This document shows, one piece after another, positions 46,380 to 58,516 of a stretch of 64,000 nt of DNA. Source of the DNA: Verrucosispora sioxanthis (GTDB taxonomy: Bacteria > Actinomycetota > Actinomycetes > Mycobacteriales > Micromonosporaceae); NCBI RefSeq assembly GCF_010560025.1, contig NZ_SAIY01000005.1, forward strand, positions 310,001 to 374,000, given 5' to 3'. Under the pieces are notes generated by a model. That model ran no database searches. It saw only the letters and a list, made by a program, of their open reading frames with translations, and was not told the DNA's origin. The position numbers were made by a program, and so were the translations under genes. The first letter of the stretch is position 1. Every line of letters begins with the position of its first letter.

Positions 46380-46775
46380 CGGACGCGACTCCGTTCGCCC
46401 CGACCTGGTCCGGGTCAGGACCGGGCCCACCGGCTCCGGTCCTGACCCCGCCCGGATGTGGACGGCGGGCCTGCTGAGCGCCGTACGGCGGACCGGCCAG
46501 CCCCAGCACGGCAACCGACCCGCCCGCACTCAGCTCCACGGTGCCCCACATCCGGACAACGGCGCCCGGCCCACCCCGGGGGAACCGCGACGCCGCAGCC
46601 GAGGCTAGGCACCGCCGCCGGCAGCGAACAAGGTCCGGCGAGTCCCAGCCCGCACTATTCCCACCAGGGCACAATCCCGGCAGTTCGGCGTAACGCCGCA
46701 CCCATCTCCGACGCTGATCGGCGTCGTACCCGCGACGTGCGCTGGTGGCGTCGCTGCTTGCGCCGCCGGCGGTGG
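46380..46775. other. Intergenic region with one hairpin and no gene seen
   Basis: The first part carries a terminator at 46412-46448. From 46449 to 46775 the open frames on both strands are Arg- or Ala-rich shadows without family features, and no RNA gene is recognised. Confidence 0.55.
46412..46448. terminator. Hairpin terminator after the small acidic protein gene
   Basis: GGGTCAGGACCGG (46412-46424) pairs perfectly with 46436-46448 across an 11-base loop. Confidence 0.7.
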
Positions 46776-47486
46776 TCAGAAGTGACGCAGCAGGTCCGGG
46801 AAGGCGTCCAGGTGCAGCACACCGGCGTCCGCCGGATCCAGCTCGTCGTGCTCCAGCACCCAGGTGTTCGCGTTCGGGATGAACACCGCGTTCCAGCCGG
46901 CGGCCCGGGCGGGCAGGATGTCCGAGCGTGGCGAGTTGCCGATCATCCAGGCGCGGCCCGGATCCAGGGCATGCCGCCCGGCCAGCCACCGGTAGGTCTC
47001 GACGTTCTTCTCCGTCACGATGTGCGCGGCGGAGAAGTGGTGCAACAGCCCGCAGGCATCCAGCTTGCGCTGCTGCTCCGCACGCTCGCCCTTGGTCAGC
47101 AACAGCAGCTCGTGCCGGCCGGCCAACTCGTCCAAGGCGTCGGCCACTCCCGGCATCAGCTCGACCTGGTGGGTTACCAGCGCCACCGCCAGCTCGTCGA
47201 TCTCCCGGCGCTCCGCCTCGGTGGCCGGACGCTGGCGCAGCCGTTCCAGGCAGTCCCGCAGACTGCGCAGGAAGACCTTGCTGCCGTACCCGTGGGTGAC
47301 GGCGTTGGCCCGCTCGATGTCGTCCAGCACGGCCCGCAGCTGCACCCGGTTCAGCGTGGGATGGTCCAACCACTCCAGGAAGTCGTCGATCACCCGCTCG
47401 AACACGACGTTGTTCTCCCAGAGGGTGTCGTCGGCGTCGAAGACCAGCACCCGTCCCGGCTCGATGGCTACCCCACGCGTCACCAC
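46776..47486 (-). CDS. HAD family hydrolase
   Basis: The 236-residue product has motif I FDADDTLWENN, motif II LLLLTKGERAEQ (Thr then Lys), and MIGNSPRSDILPARAAGWNAVFI as motif IV, as in haloacid-dehalogenase-like and pyrimidine-nucleotidase-type hydrolases. Its substrate is unknown. GTG codons occur at 47486 and 47483; TAGTGT at 47491-47496 lies seven bases before the second, which suggests a leaderless start there. Confidence 0.87.
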   Translation of the reverse strand: MVTRGVAIEPGRVLVFDADDTLWENNVVFERVIDDFLEWLDHPTLNRVQLRAVLDDIERANAVTHGYGSKVFLRSLRDCLERLRQRPATEAERREIDELAVALVTHQVELMPGVADALDELAGRHELLLLTKGERAEQQRKLDACGLLHHFSAAHIVTEKNVETYRWLAGRHALDPGRAWMIGNSPRSDILPARAAGWNAVFIPNANTWVLEHDELDPADAGVLHLDAFPDLLRHF

Positions 47487-47554
47487 GCGGACACTAGACG
47501 ACCACCCACCCGCCCGACGACCCGATAACGGCGGCCCCGTCCTTGATCGTCGGC

Positions 47555-48496
47555 TCAGGCCGGTGTGAAGACCACCCGGGAGCGGATCCGCCGGAAGCCG
47601 GTCCGCTCCAGCTCCGCCACCACCGCCACCCGGTGCGCGTCCACGTCGGCGACCACCTCGTACGCCCCGCCGCCGGCCAACGCCGCGACCGCGTCGGCCA
47701 GCAGTTCACCCAACACCGACTCGTCCAGCAGACCGAGGTAGGCGATCATCGGGAAACAGGCGTCGGCCGTCGGCCCCGCCAGCCCCACCGGCTCGTCGCC
47801 GTGCAGTGCGACACGCCAGTTGCCGAGCGGCGTACCGGTCAACCAGGCCAGCGGATCGCGGGCCAGGTCCACTCCGGCCACCACCCGGGCGGTCTCGGCA
47901 CCGGTCAGCACGACCGGCTCGCCGATCCGGGCCACCAGCGCCCCGATCTCCGCAGCGTCCTGGGCGGAGCGGAAGGAGAACCGGCCGGACGGAGCCGGCA
48001 ACGGCCCACCCGCCCAACTGAATCTGATCCGCTCTCCCCGCTCGACCAGTCCCGCGAGCCGGGCCGCAGCCATCGTCGCCTCGGCGACCGCCCGCGCCTC
48101 GGGCTGCCGACGCCAGTACGCCGGCAGCGCCGCGTGGTACACCTTCGGGCCACCCAGCGCGTCGTGTGCGGCGCGCAGCAACACCGCACCGATCTCCGAC
48201 GCCGTGTCGACCGACCCGGCTGCGTCGGCCGGCCGCGCGGCACCGGCGAACGGCTTGAGATCCAGGTCGAAGCGTTCCAGCCACGGTTCACCGACGGAAC
48301 CGGGCAGCAGCAGCCACGCGGCGCGCCCCACCACCCGGTCGCCGCGCAGCGCGACGAAGGTGTGCTCCGGCCGGTAGCCGCCACCGGCGATCCCGTCGGC
48401 GTAGCTGATCTGTCGCAGTTGCGGCAACGGGTCGGGCATCGAGTCGAACAGCTTTTCCTCGCCCGCGACGAGCGGGCGGACGACCAGATCGGTCAT
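47555..48496 (-). CDS. GNAT family N-acetyltransferase (two-domain)
   Basis: The 313-residue product starts at ATG 48496, preceded by GGAGGAT. The N-terminal half reads MTDLVVRPLVAGEEKLF and GDRVVGRAAWLLLPGS, the strand pattern of a GNAT domain; the C-terminal half repeats it with LHGDEPVGLAGPTADACFPMIAYLGLLDES and a VVADVDAHRVAVVAELERTGFRRIRSRVVF end, where the last strands are the GNAT hallmark. The acetyl-CoA loop is less clear than in the 162-residue GNAT at 25865. The target is unknown. Confidence 0.8.
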   Translation of the reverse strand: MTDLVVRPLVAGEEKLFDSMPDPLPQLRQISYADGIAGGGYRPEHTFVALRGDRVVGRAAWLLLPGSVGEPWLERFDLDLKPFAGAARPADAAGSVDTASEIGAVLLRAAHDALGGPKVYHAALPAYWRRQPEARAVAEATMAAARLAGLVERGERIRFSWAGGPLPAPSGRFSFRSAQDAAEIGALVARIGEPVVLTGAETARVVAGVDLARDPLAWLTGTPLGNWRVALHGDEPVGLAGPTADACFPMIAYLGLLDESVLGELLADAVAALAGGGAYEVVADVDAHRVAVVAELERTGFRRIRSRVVFTPA

Positions 48497-48666
48497 GGCA
48501 GATCCTCCGGGACAGCGACGCCCCGGGTCAGATCCGCGTGGACGCCGGGCCGCGGACGGGGCGCAGAACATCGGACATTGTTCTGACCTCCTCTCCACTC
48601 GATCGGCGTGCCCGCCAACCTACGCCCCCACCCCACCCCCCACAACCCACCCCCACCCACCCTCTC

Positions 48667-48732
48667 CCGGTTGATCAAGAGGTTTGCGTCGTTCCCGCCG
48701 ACGAAATCCGACCCAAACTTCTTGATCACCGG
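48667..48732. repeat. Imperfect intergenic inverted repeat with TTGATCA arms
   Basis: The arm at 48667-48686 pairs with 48714-48732 with one bulged T and one G-T pair; both arms hold TGATCAAGA. It lies between the TetR gene end and the GNAT gene start on the same strand and probably terminates the TetR transcript. Confidence 0.65.
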
Positions 48733-48760
48733 GCCGAGGGGGGCCGGGCGGGTGGGGTGG

Positions 48761-49333
48761 TCAGTGGGGGTTGAAGAGGTTGGTGCTGAGGAGGTGTTCG
48801 CGGTGGTCCTGGGTCTCGGGGCGTAGGCGGCCGCCGCGGGTGAGCATCACCATGCCGTGCAGCAGGCTCCAGCCCAGCTCGGCGAGGATGTCGGGGTCGC
48901 GGCCGGCGGCCAGTGCCGTCAGCGCGGTGCGCAGTTCACCGAAGGTGGCCGCGACCGTCTCGGGGACCTGCTCCGCACCGAGGGTCAGCTCCGGGGTATG
49001 GGCGAACATCGCGTCGTAGACCTCGGGATTGGCGTACGCGAAGTCCAGGTAGGCCGCCGTCACCGCCGGCCAGATCTCCGTCGGGCGGTCGACCGCTTCG
49101 CGCGCGCCGGTCAGCGCGGCGGCCAGGTCGGCGAAGCCCCGCACCGCGACGGCGGCCACCACCGCGTCCCGATCGGCGAAACGCTGGTAGAGGGCACCGA
49201 GGTCGACGTCGGCACGTTCGGCGAGCCGGCGGGTGGTCACCGCGGCCAGGCCCTCGGCCTCGGCCAGCTGCCAGGCGGTGGTGACGATGGCGTCGCCGTC
49301 CCGCCCGGTGCCTGGTTCGTCTGCTCCGGACAC
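48761..49333 (-). CDS. TetR/AcrR family transcriptional regulator
   Basis: The 190-residue product has an N-terminal TetR helix-turn-helix (GDAIVTTAWQLAEAEGLAAVTTRRLAERADVDLGALYQRFADRDAVV, with the recognition part ADVDLGALYQRF) and a TetR_C-type all-helical ligand domain. The nearest genes give no obvious target; the divergent direction upstream leads to the end of the GH63-like gene on the same strand. TAGCAT lies seven bases before the GTG start, indicating a leaderless mRNA. Confidence 0.9.
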   Translation of the reverse strand: MSGADEPGTGRDGDAIVTTAWQLAEAEGLAAVTTRRLAERADVDLGALYQRFADRDAVVAAVAVRGFADLAAALTGAREAVDRPTEIWPAVTAAYLDFAYANPEVYDAMFAHTPELTLGAEQVPETVAATFGELRTALTALAAGRDPDILAELGWSLLHGMVMLTRGGRLRPETQDHREHLLSTNLFNPH

Positions 49334-49407
49334 GCCGCCGATGCTAGCCCCACGTCACGCAGGGTCATCGCGTCACGACGGATTGGCGACTGAAGGCGGC
49401 GACCCGG

Positions 49408-52104
<2,697 letters not shown>

Positions 52105-52145
52105 TGTCGTCGTGTCGTGTTACACCTCGCCGCCACGGAGGAAAG

Positions 52146-54077
52146 TTGATCGAGATTCGCTACGGTTCGCAGGTCTGCGGCGAGCTGACCAGCGCCGCCA
52201 GCCGTGAATGGCTGGTGCCGGACGGCCTGGGCGGATTCGCGATGGGCACCGTCGGTGGATTGCGCACCCGCCGCTACCACGGGCTGCTGGTGGTCCCGGG
52301 GGAAACGCCAGCCTCCCGCAGGGTGGGACTGGTGAGCCTCGATCCGGCGGTGCTGCTGCCGTCCGGTGCCCGGGTGCGCCTCGGCGCGCACGAGTGGGTC
52401 TCCGGTGACGTGGACCCGCGCGGCTTCGAACTGCTGGAACGCTTCGACCTGGCCGACGGGCTGCCGCGCTGGCGGTGGCGGGTCGGTGACGTGGTGATCG
52501 AGCGGGAGCTGGCCATGTTGCCCGGCCGTTCCTGTGTCGCGGTGGTGCATCGGCTGGTCAGCGGTGGGCCGGTCGAGCTGGAACTGGCCGCCGCCTGCAC
52601 CTGGCGGGACGCGCACGGCGAGCGGCGCGGCGACGGGCCAGCCCTGCGGATGGACCCGGTCGACGGCGGTGCCGTGATCGAGGAGGCGTACCGGCTGTCC
52701 GGGCCCGGCTGGTCGCCGCAGGGCCACTGGTGGCGGGGCGTCTACCACCGCGAGGAGGCGGCCCGGGGCCTGCACCCGGAGGAGGACCTGTGGTACGCGG
52801 GCCAGTTCCGCGACACCCTGCACCGCCCCGGGGACACGCTGTCGGTGCTGGCCTGGGCGACAAACCTGGAGCAGGAACCGCCGCCGGGGCCGCAGGTGGT
52901 GGCGGCGGCGCGGCACCGCAACCGGCAGGTGGTCGCGGCGGCCAGGCCGGCCGACGCGGTCAGGGCGACCCTGGCGCTCGCCGCCGACGCGTTCGTGGTG
53001 CGTACCGCCGCCGGGCCGGACGTGGTGGCCGGCTACCCGTGGTTCGGCGCCTGGTCCCGGGACACGATGATCTCGTACGAGGGGCTGTTCCTGCGTACCG
53101 GCCGGGCCGACCTCGGCCGCGAGCTGCTGCGCTCGTACGCGGCGACGCTGTCGGAGGGGATGCTCGCCAACACCGCCGACACCGGGCGGGTCGAGTACAA
53201 CACCGTCGACGGCACGTTGTGGTTCCTGCACGCGGTCAGCCGGCACGTCACCGTCACCGGCGATACCGACCTCGGCGACGAGCTGTTGCCGGCGCTGCGC
53301 GCGGTGGTCGATGCGCACGTGGCCGGCACCCGGTACGGCATCGCCGTCGACCCGGCCGACGGACTGCTCACCTGCGGTGCCCCCGGGGCCGCGCTGACCT
53401 GGATGGACGCCCGGGTGTACGGAGTGCCGGTCACGCCGCGGCACGGCAAGCCGGTCGAGGTCAACGCCCTGTGGATCAACGGGGTGGCCGGGATCGCCGA
53501 ACTGGCCGAGCTGGCCGGACAGGACGCCGACGGACTGCACCGGCTGCACGAGCGGGCGGTGAAGGCGTTCCGGGACCGCTTCCCCACCCCGGCCGGCTGG
53601 CTGCACGACGTGGTCGACGCGCCCGCACCGGCGTACCCGCTCGGTGGCGCGGCCCACCACGACGACGACCTGCTCCGTCCCAACCAGCTGCTGGCCTGGT
53701 CGCTGCCGTTCGCGCCGATGGAGCCGGACGTCGAGGCGCTGGGTCACCTCGGCGCGGGCCTGCTCACCCCGCTCGGCCCGCGCAGCCTGTCCCCGGACTG
53801 TCCCGGCTTCCTCAGCCGGCACCGGGGCGGACCGGCCGAGCGGGACACCGCGTACCACCAGGGCACGGTCTGGCCGTGGCTGATCGGCCCGTACGCCGAC
53901 GCCGTCCGGCGGGCCGGGCTACCGATCGACGACCTGTTCATCGGTCTGGAGGCGCACCTGAGCGAGTACGGCCTCGGTTCGGTCAGCGAGACCGCCGACG
54001 GCACGGCCCCGCACACCGCCACCGGGTGCCCCTTCCAGGCGTGGTCGGTCGCGGAGTTGCTGCGCGTCCGCCGGTAG
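52146..54077 (+). CDS. Amylo-alpha-1,6-glucosidase (glycogen debranching enzyme type)
   Basis: The product has 643 residues. The N-terminal domain reads REWLVPDGLGGFAMGTVGGLRTRRYHGLLV, the diagnostic start of bacterial GDE-type proteins; the C-terminal (alpha/alpha)6 barrel carries AGYPWFGAWSRDTMISYEGLFL, GRVEYNTVDGTLWFL, VEVNALWINGV and AYHQGTVWPWLIGPY with the catalytic acids. It splits alpha-1,6 branches. The start is TTG 52146 directly after GGAGG (52137-52141); starting further upstream would run into the divergent gene. A GT4 glucan synthase follows 140 bases downstream. Confidence 0.92.
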   Translation: MIEIRYGSQVCGELTSAASREWLVPDGLGGFAMGTVGGLRTRRYHGLLVVPGETPASRRVGLVSLDPAVLLPSGARVRLGAHEWVSGDVDPRGFELLERFDLADGLPRWRWRVGDVVIERELAMLPGRSCVAVVHRLVSGGPVELELAAACTWRDAHGERRGDGPALRMDPVDGGAVIEEAYRLSGPGWSPQGHWWRGVYHREEAARGLHPEEDLWYAGQFRDTLHRPGDTLSVLAWATNLEQEPPPGPQVVAAARHRNRQVVAAARPADAVRATLALAADAFVVRTAAGPDVVAGYPWFGAWSRDTMISYEGLFLRTGRADLGRELLRSYAATLSEGMLANTADTGRVEYNTVDGTLWFLHAVSRHVTVTGDTDLGDELLPALRAVVDAHVAGTRYGIAVDPADGLLTCGAPGAALTWMDARVYGVPVTPRHGKPVEVNALWINGVAGIAELAELAGQDADGLHRLHERAVKAFRDRFPTPAGWLHDVVDAPAPAYPLGGAAHHDDDLLRPNQLLAWSLPFAPMEPDVEALGHLGAGLLTPLGPRSLSPDCPGFLSRHRGGPAERDTAYHQGTVWPWLIGPYADAVRRAGLPIDDLFIGLEAHLSEYGLGSVSETADGTAPHTATGCPFQAWSVAELLRVRR

Positions 54078-54217
54078 CGCTTTACACCCCCGCAACGGTT
54101 ACGTCTCCGCTGGTTAGCCAGCTACGACCAGGATTGGTCCCGATCCGGCCGCAACGCGAACGCCACCCGTCAGGGGGCTTCCCAGGGGTGCGCGGAGACA
54201 ACTCAAAGGGGGCGCGC

Positions 54218-55549
54218 ATGTCACCGAACGCCGACGTGATCGACATCAACCCCGCACGCTCGCAGCGGGTGCTGATGCTGTCGTGGGAGTACCCGCCGGT
54301 GCTCGTGGGTGGGCTGGGTCGGCACGTGCACGCCCTGTCGGTGGCCCTGGCCGCCGCCGGTCACCAGGTCACCGTCGTCACCCGCCACACCGACGGCGCC
54401 CCCCTGGAGGAATACGTCGACGGCGTCCGGGTCATCCGCGCCGCCGAGGACCCCGTCACCTTTCCCCTCGCCACCAACTCACTCCTGGCCTGGACCATGG
54501 CCTTCAACCACACCCTCACCCGCGCCGCCCTGCGAGCAGTCGCCACCGAAACCTACGACGTCATCCACGCCCACGACTGGCTCGTCGCCCACACCGCCAT
54601 CACCCTGCGCGACCACCTCGACCTCCCCCTCGTCACGACCATCCACGCCACCGAAGCCGGCCGACACCAAGGCTGGCTCCCCGAGGAGATGAACCGCACC
54701 ATCCACGGCGTGGAGCACTGGCTGAGCAACGCCTCGAACCGGGTCATCGCCTGCTCCGGCTACATGCGCGATCAGGTCACCACGCTGTTCGACACCCCCG
54801 GGCACCGCGTCGACGTGGTGCCCAACGGCGTCGACGACCGGGCCTGGCGGGCCCGGCCCCGCGCGGTCGCCTCGGCCCGCGCCCGCTTCGCCGGGGACGG
54901 TCCGCTGGTCGGGTACGCCGGCCGGCTGGTCTACGAGAAGGGCGTACAGCACCTGGTCGACGCGGTGCCGAAGCTGCGCGCGCGGCATCCCGGGCTGCGG
55001 GTGCTGATCGCCGGAGACGGCCCCTACCGGGGCGAGTTGGAGGACCGGACCCGTCAGCTCGGGCTCGGCGGCACCGTCCGCTTCACCGGTTTCCTCGACA
55101 ACACCCAACTGCCGGCGGTGCTCGGCGCCACCGACGCGACGGTGGTGCCCAGCCTCTACGAACCCTTCGGCATGGTGGCGTTGGAGGCGGCGGCGGCCGG
55201 CGCACCGCTGGCCGTGGCCCGCACCGGCGGGCTGGCCGAGATCGTCGAGCCGGGCGTCACCGGCGTCACCTTCCCGCACAGCGACCCGTCGGCGCTGGCC
55301 GGTGCCGTGGGGCAGCTGCTCGGCGACGAGGTCTTCGCCCGCCGGGTCGCCCGCCAGGCACGCAGCATGGTCGGCCGACGGTACGGCTGGGCCACCATCG
55401 CCGCCCGCACCGCCGACACGTACGCCGCGGCCCGCCGCGAGCACGTCGCGCCGCAGCCCCGGCGCGTCGCCGCCGAGCTGCCCGCGCGCCGGCAGACGAT
55501 CGCCATTCCGGACGGCAACCTCCTCTCGGTGGGCGGGGCCGCCTCCTGA
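54218..55549 (+). CDS. GT4 glycosyltransferase, Rv3032-like alpha-glucan synthase
   Basis: The 443-residue product has a GT-B fold. The N-domain begins LMLSWEYPPVLVGGLGRHVHAL, close to mycobacterial Rv3032, with HAHDWLVAHTAI and TTIHATEAGRHQGWL; the C-domain has YAGRLVYEKGVQHLVDAVPKL and the donor-binding EPFGMVALEAAAAG. Rv3032 elongates alpha-1,4-glucans (glycogen and methylglucose lipopolysaccharide). The neighbourhood of a debranching enzyme and a GH63-like glucosidase fits alpha-glucan metabolism; the product is inferred. ATG 54218 follows AAAGGGGG by six bases. The last 40 residues (from EHVAPQPRR) are a basic tail. Confidence 0.85.
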   Translation: MSPNADVIDINPARSQRVLMLSWEYPPVLVGGLGRHVHALSVALAAAGHQVTVVTRHTDGAPLEEYVDGVRVIRAAEDPVTFPLATNSLLAWTMAFNHTLTRAALRAVATETYDVIHAHDWLVAHTAITLRDHLDLPLVTTIHATEAGRHQGWLPEEMNRTIHGVEHWLSNASNRVIACSGYMRDQVTTLFDTPGHRVDVVPNGVDDRAWRARPRAVASARARFAGDGPLVGYAGRLVYEKGVQHLVDAVPKLRARHPGLRVLIAGDGPYRGELEDRTRQLGLGGTVRFTGFLDNTQLPAVLGATDATVVPSLYEPFGMVALEAAAAGAPLAVARTGGLAEIVEPGVTGVTFPHSDPSALAGAVGQLLGDEVFARRVARQARSMVGRRYGWATIAARTADTYAAARREHVAPQPRRVAAELPARRQTIAIPDGNLLSVGGAAS

Positions 55550-55673
55550 ATGGACCGGCCGGATAGGTGAATTCCGATCCGCTGGCTAGGGTCGGTGTCG
55601 ACGTCCACGGTTTGACCGAAGGCGTCGACCAGACCCTGGGGGTGTACGCCGAATCGCGGCGGATGGGAGCGAT

Positions 55674-57620
55674 GTGCGAGCGGTGATCGCCGGCCGGTAC
55701 CGGCTGCTCGATCAGGTCGGGCGCGGCGGGATGGGGACGGTGTGGCGGGCCGAGGACGAGCTGCTGCACCGCCAGGTGGCGATCAAGCAGGTGGTGCTGC
55801 CGGCCTGGCTCGGCGGGGACGAGCTGGACCAGTTGCGGGCCCGCACCCTGCGTGAGGCGCGCACCGCGGCGCGGCTCAACCACCCCAATGTGGTCCGCGT
55901 CTACGACGTGGTCTCCGAGGCCGACGTGCCGTGGATCGTGATGGAGTACGTGCCGTCGCGCACCCTCCAGGACCTCCTCGACGCCGACGGGCCGCTGCCG
56001 CCGCAGCGGGCCGCTCGGATCGGTCTGGCGCTGCTGGACGCGTTGCGGGCGGCGCACGACGCCGGGGTGCTGCACCGCGACGTCAAGCCGGCGAACGTCC
56101 TCGTCGCCGACGACGGCCGGGTGCTGCTCACCGATTTCGGGCTGGCCGTGTTCGACGGCGGCGATCAGACGATGACCGGGCCCGGCACCATCCTGGGCTC
56201 GCCGCAGTACGTCGCGCCGGAACGGGCCGCCGAGGGGGTGTCCAGCGAGCACGCCGACCTATGGTCGCTCGGCGCCACCCTGCACGCCGCGGTCGAGGGC
56301 CGCGCCCCGTACGCCCGCAGCACGGCCATGGCGACGCTGAGCGCGCTGGCCGCCGCACCACCGGACCCGGCGCCGCACGCCGGGCCGCTGTCGGCGGCGC
56401 TGGCCAGGCTGCTGCGTCGCGACCCCGCGCACCGCACCGACCACGCCGAGACGCGCCGCCGGCTGCTGGCCGCGGCCGGGCCCGCCGGCGAGCCCGCCCG
56501 GCCGGGTGAGCAGACCACTTCGCTGCCCTCGGCCGGCTCGTCGCCCGCCGGCACCGCCGCGTCGCTCGGGGCCGCAGCCGCTCCGGCGACGGCAGCCGCC
56601 TCGCCCCGTCGTGAGCCGGCCGGGCACCCGACTGCCGACGAGGCGACCCGGCCGCCGGTCGGGCAGAAGAACCAGACCCCGCACGATCCGGACCAGACCC
56701 ACCGGGAGGAGCCGGACCGGGCCCACCGGCACGACGCGGACCGGAGTCACCGGGACGAGCCGGACCAGACCAGCGGGCACGACTCGGACCGGATCGGCGG
56801 CTCCCCGTCACCCACGTCGTCCGCCGGCAACTCGACGGGCATGCCGCGCCGGGATGCCGGGGCCCGGCCCTGGGCCCTGGCGGCGGTCGCGGTGCTGGTC
56901 GCCATGGCGGCCGGGATCGGCACCGCCCTCACGGTGGTCGGCACGGGCGCGGACCAGTCCTCGGAGCCGGGCAGCCCTCAGTCGTACGACGTGGGCGCGC
57001 CCGGACCCGACAACCCGTTCCCGCGCGACGGGCGACGCCCGCCCGGCCCGCCACCCGGCGGCTTCGTCCCTCCACCGCTACCCTGCGTCCGGCCATGGGT
57101 GGACGGTGCCTCGCTACGCTCCGCCCCACCCCGGCCGGTCGACGGATTCCGGCCGCCCGCCGGGTGGGTGTGGCATGCCGACGCCGACGGATTCCGGGTG
57201 GCGTTGCCGGCCGACTGGCGGCACTCCCGTGAGGACGACGTGGCCTGCTTCCAGGATCCGGCCACCGGTCGCGCGTTCACCGTGGCGGACAGCGCGGACG
57301 CCACCACCGAGCCGACGGCTCGACTGCGGGCGGTGCGGGATCGGGAGCTGGCCGGCGGCACCCTGCCGGGCTACCAGGAGTTCCGGCTCGGTCGGGTCGG
57401 CGACGCGATCGAGTGGGAGTTCAGTTGGCTGACACCGCACGGTGACCGGCTGCGCGCCACGCAGATCGTGCCGGACGGTTCGGCACGGGACCGATCCTGG
57501 ACGTTGGGCTGGATCACGCACGAGCGGGATTGGCCGACTGCGGCGAGCCAGCTGGCCACCGTCCGGCTCGGCTTCCGGCCAGCCGCTAGCTGGAGCACGG
57601 CAACCGGTGTCAGCCGGTGA
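55674..57620 (+). CDS. Membrane Ser/Thr protein kinase (PknB-type) with extracytoplasmic domain
   Basis: The 648-residue product has a kinase domain (about 1-265): G-loop GRGGMGTVWRA, Lys38 in VAIKQV, catalytic loop HRDVKPANVL with Asp136, and DFGLA with Asp154. A low-complexity linker (about 270-398) holds an eight-residue repeat. One membrane helix (about 400-424) leads to a Pro-rich stretch and an extracytoplasmic domain (about 480-640; WVWHADADGFRVALPADW) that looks ligand-binding. The start is GTG 55674 after GGGAG. It sits 124 bases after the GT4 gene, so it may be independent. Its 3' end overlaps a convergent VOC gene by 11 bases. Confidence 0.93.
   Translation: MRAVIAGRYRLLDQVGRGGMGTVWRAEDELLHRQVAIKQVVLPAWLGGDELDQLRARTLREARTAARLNHPNVVRVYDVVSEADVPWIVMEYVPSRTLQDLLDADGPLPPQRAARIGLALLDALRAAHDAGVLHRDVKPANVLVADDGRVLLTDFGLAVFDGGDQTMTGPGTILGSPQYVAPERAAEGVSSEHADLWSLGATLHAAVEGRAPYARSTAMATLSALAAAPPDPAPHAGPLSAALARLLRRDPAHRTDHAETRRRLLAAAGPAGEPARPGEQTTSLPSAGSSPAGTAASLGAAAAPATAAASPRREPAGHPTADEATRPPVGQKNQTPHDPDQTHREEPDRAHRHDADRSHRDEPDQTSGHDSDRIGGSPSPTSSAGNSTGMPRRDAGARPWALAAVAVLVAMAAGIGTALTVVGTGADQSSEPGSPQSYDVGAPGPDNPFPRDGRRPPGPPPGGFVPPPLPCVRPWVDGASLRSAPPRPVDGFRPPAGWVWHADADGFRVALPADWRHSREDDVACFQDPATGRAFTVADSADATTEPTARLRAVRDRELAGGTLPGYQEFRLGRVGDAIEWEFSWLTPHGDRLRATQIVPDGSARDRSWTLGWITHERDWPTAASQLATVRLGFRPAASWSTATGVSR
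56690..56792 (+). repeat. 24-bp tandem repeat inside the kinase linker (4.3 copies)
   Basis: Copies start at 56690, 56714, 56738 and 56762, with a partial copy at 56786. Each encodes eight charged residues: DQTHREEP, DRAHRHDA, DRSHRDEP, DQTSGHDS, DR. Copies differ at several bases, so the array is old rather than freshly expanded. Confidence 0.85.
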
Positions 57621-57987
57621 GCGCCACGACGCCGCTGATGGTCCAGCGGTTACCCTCCGCGTCTTCGGTGGTGAACGCACAGTCGCCGAAGATTGCGTCG
57701 GTGAGAACGTCCATGACCGGGGCACCGGCCGCTCGCACCCGTTCCAGGAGGGTCTCCACCTCCCAGCAATTGTTACCGATAGTGAATCTGTGGTGCGCCC
57801 CACCGGAGGCAGCCGGTCCGTTCGGACCGGCGCCGGCCTGACCGATCGTGATCCGGTCGTAGTAGCCCAGCGAGAGGTCGACCCGATGGACGACACCGGT
57901 CTCGTCGGTCTCGACCGCCTTCTCCTCGAAGCCGAGGACGTCGACGAGGAACCGCCGACCGATCTCGATGTCCCGGTAGAGAACCAT
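57610..57987 (-). CDS. VOC family protein (glyoxalase/PhnB-like)
   Basis: The 125-residue product reads MVLYRDIEIGRRFLVDVLGFEEKA, the usual betaalpha start of a glyoxalase/bleomycin-resistance half, followed by HRFTIGNNCWEVETLLERV and CAFTTEDAEGNRWTISG. ATG 57987 has CCAGGAGGTCTC upstream. The length is near the single-domain norm, so it should dimerise. It converges with the Ser/Thr kinase gene and is 107 bases from a second, broken VOC-like frame. Confidence 0.87.
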   Translation of the reverse strand: MVLYRDIEIGRRFLVDVLGFEEKAVETDETGVVHRVDLSLGYYDRITIGQAGAGPNGPAASGGAHHRFTIGNNCWEVETLLERVRAAGAPVMDVLTDAIFGDCAFTTEDAEGNRWTISGVVALTG

Positions 57988-58094
57988 GAGACCTCCTGGC
58001 GCCGGAGAGCCGAACGGCATGGGTCAACTCAGCGTAGCGACAGGCGGCAACACCGCCACCAATGTCAACCGCCTGACACCGCAGGGGCGATCGG

Positions 58095-58262
58095 TTAGCC
58101 CACCCGGTGCAGCGTGCCGTCGGGATCGACGAAAGCGAACTCGCGCAGGTCGTACGGGGTGTTGCGGGGACCGGTCAGCCGACCCTCGCCACCTGACGCG
58201 GCCCACTCGGCGTGCAGCGCGTCGACGTCGGAGACATAGAGGTAGGCGGTCGCCTCCCGCCA
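58095..58262 (-). pseudogene. Remnant of a second VOC-domain gene (C-terminal part)
   Basis: Only the last 55 codons look coding: AYLYVSDVDALHAEWAASGG and PYDLREFAFVDPDGTLHRVG are typical VOC C-terminal strands. Upstream the frame turns into Gly/Arg-rich sequence and no start or N-terminal betaalpha unit is found in any frame. This is best read as a decayed gene. Confidence 0.55.
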
Positions 58263-58516
58263 CGACTGCGTCGGCCAGGACGGTAACCCGCCCCACCGAC
58301 ACCCACGCGGGCCTCGGGCGACACCGCGTCCCATGGCCGACAGATCGTGCCGACCGACCGCTACGCGCTGCCATACTCCCTGGTGGTCGGCGCGGCCCAC
58401 CGACCGACTCCGATAAATGTCCGAAGTGGACGACGAGGATGGTCCCCCTGCGGCGCCGCCGCGAACTACAGTGGCGTAGTTTTGGCGCTCAAGATCCCTG
58501 GGGAGGGCGAGCCGAG

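Noticed and set aside
46449..46775. Possible small RNA or hidden gene in the gap
   Set aside because: No stable extended hairpin beyond the terminator at 46412 and no codon-like pattern that stands out in either strand.
56690..56792. Possible CRISPR array
   Set aside because: The repeats are contiguous 24-bp units without spacers, in frame within a kinase linker.
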